Assembly (NCBI GenBank): GCA_902384455.1
Contig: CABMCB010000068.1
Coordinates: 1-59,292, forward strand
DNA from: an uncultured archaeon
GTDB lineage: Archaea > Altiarchaeota > Altiarchaeia > IMC4 > SCGC-AAA252-I15
Direction of reading: 5' to 3'
Length of the DNA: 59,292 nucleotides
A program made the position numbers and the translations under genes. Below the pieces are notes generated by a model that worked only from the letters and a program-made list of their open reading frames with translations, did no database searches and was not told the origin of the DNA. Below are positions 59,021-59,292 of the stretch, piece after piece; within the stretch, counting starts at the first letter, position 1; each line of letters opens with the position of its first letter.

Positions 59021-59292
59021 TTACAGCGCCGAGGTGAAGTTGGTGGCCTGGAAGTACGCCTTCCAGAACTTGGTGCGGAAGTCCTTGCTGAACTCCGGGT
59101 TGGACAGCGCCCGCTGCAGGGAGTAACGGCGTCCCTTCAAGCGGTTGAACTGGTCCTTCGGATGGAGGTGGGCCACACCTTCGAATGCCTCGCCGCCTTC
59201 CGGTGTGATGGTGCAGGACGTACCCTTGGCACCTTCCTTGGAGTTATGTCGGAACTCCAGGGTGAACTCTTTGCCGTCGATTTGGATTTTCA
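59021..59292 (-). CDS. Hypothetical protein, 5' end cut by window edge
   Basis: Open frame ending in TAA at 59021. It reads KIQIDGKEFTLEFRHNSKEG, then FEGVAHLHPKDQFNRLKGRR and FRTKFWKAYFQATNF. The window probably misses just the first base of its ATG (a TG starts the visible part), giving ~90 residues. The opening is like the 71-residue protein at 48876-49091. Confidence 0.65.
   Translation of the reverse strand, partial: KIQIDGKEFTLEFRHNSKEGAKGTSCTITPEGGEAFEGVAHLHPKDQFNRLKGRRYSLQRALSNPEFSKDFRTKFWKAYFQATNFTSAL

Noticed and set aside
1..59292. Integrase, attachment sites, insertion sequences, or a diversity-generating retroelement
   Set aside because: No recombinase, transposase or reverse transcriptase motif, and no template/variable repeat pair, was seen near the fibre genes.

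Overview
This window looks like part of a large contractile-tailed bacteriophage (myovirus-type) genome. The leftward half encodes a prohead protease, major capsid protein, connectors, tail sheath, tail tube, tape measure, baseplate and fibres. No terminase, portal, DNA polymerase or primase is visible, so the window is only a fragment of the genome. Signal peptides, a YkuD-type L,D-transpeptidase and spanin-like membrane genes suggest a diderm host, but the host cannot be named from the sequence.

Region A (1-30,126, almost all minus strand) is the late morphogenesis block. Transcription order is: two overlapping sigma-70-like genes, prohead protease, Ser/Lys-rich scaffold candidate, capsid, connector and neck proteins, sheath, tube, a frameshifted tail chaperone pair, tape measure, hub, spike, a LysM/gp25 wedge protein, a J-like baseplate protein, an NHL-propeller tail protein, three paralogous fibre proteins, membrane (holin/spanin-like) genes and a collagen-like protein. 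A rightward cassette (22,512-23,987) with an HD phosphohydrolase interrupts the block. Seven intergenic copies of a motif reading TAAATTTTGGG(C/T)TTT on the minus strand precede late genes and are proposed as phage late promoters, possibly read with the two phage sigma factors.

Region B (30,226-46,664, plus strand) is a dense run of mostly small overlapping genes (ATGA, TAATG or GTGA junctions). It holds two tRNAs (CAU and GUU anticodons), a ~207-nt structured RNA, an endonuclease VII-like HNH protein, an RNA ligase, a secreted L,D-transpeptidase, a SpoT/MESH1-like HD protein, a DUF4326 protein, dCMP deaminase, a NADAR protein, a YopX-like protein, a DUF2493/SLOG protein, a PD-(D/E)XK-like protein and many small zinc-ribbon proteins. 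A recurring GGTGTATACT element marks likely rightward early promoters.

Region C (46,879-57,075) differs in style. It contains small, mainly leftward genes, most with their own consensus sigma-70 promoter (TTGACA-N16/17-TATNAT-G) and a similar leader ending in an AAGGGGG ribosome-binding site. Embedded in it are a seven-copy iteron array with a perfect DnaA box (candidate replication origin), a dispersed GACTACTG repeat, two paralogous small RNAs, further structured RNAs, and palindromic operators over promoters. Region D (57,085-59,292) is a short leftward operon with a DUF5131-type radical-SAM protein, another structured intergenic RNA, and a gene cut by the window edge.

The strongest candidates for undescribed biology are the promoter-per-gene module with its RNAs and iterons (47-57 kb), the putative late promoter family paired with twin phage sigma factors, and the large structured RNA beside the tRNA at 31 kb.
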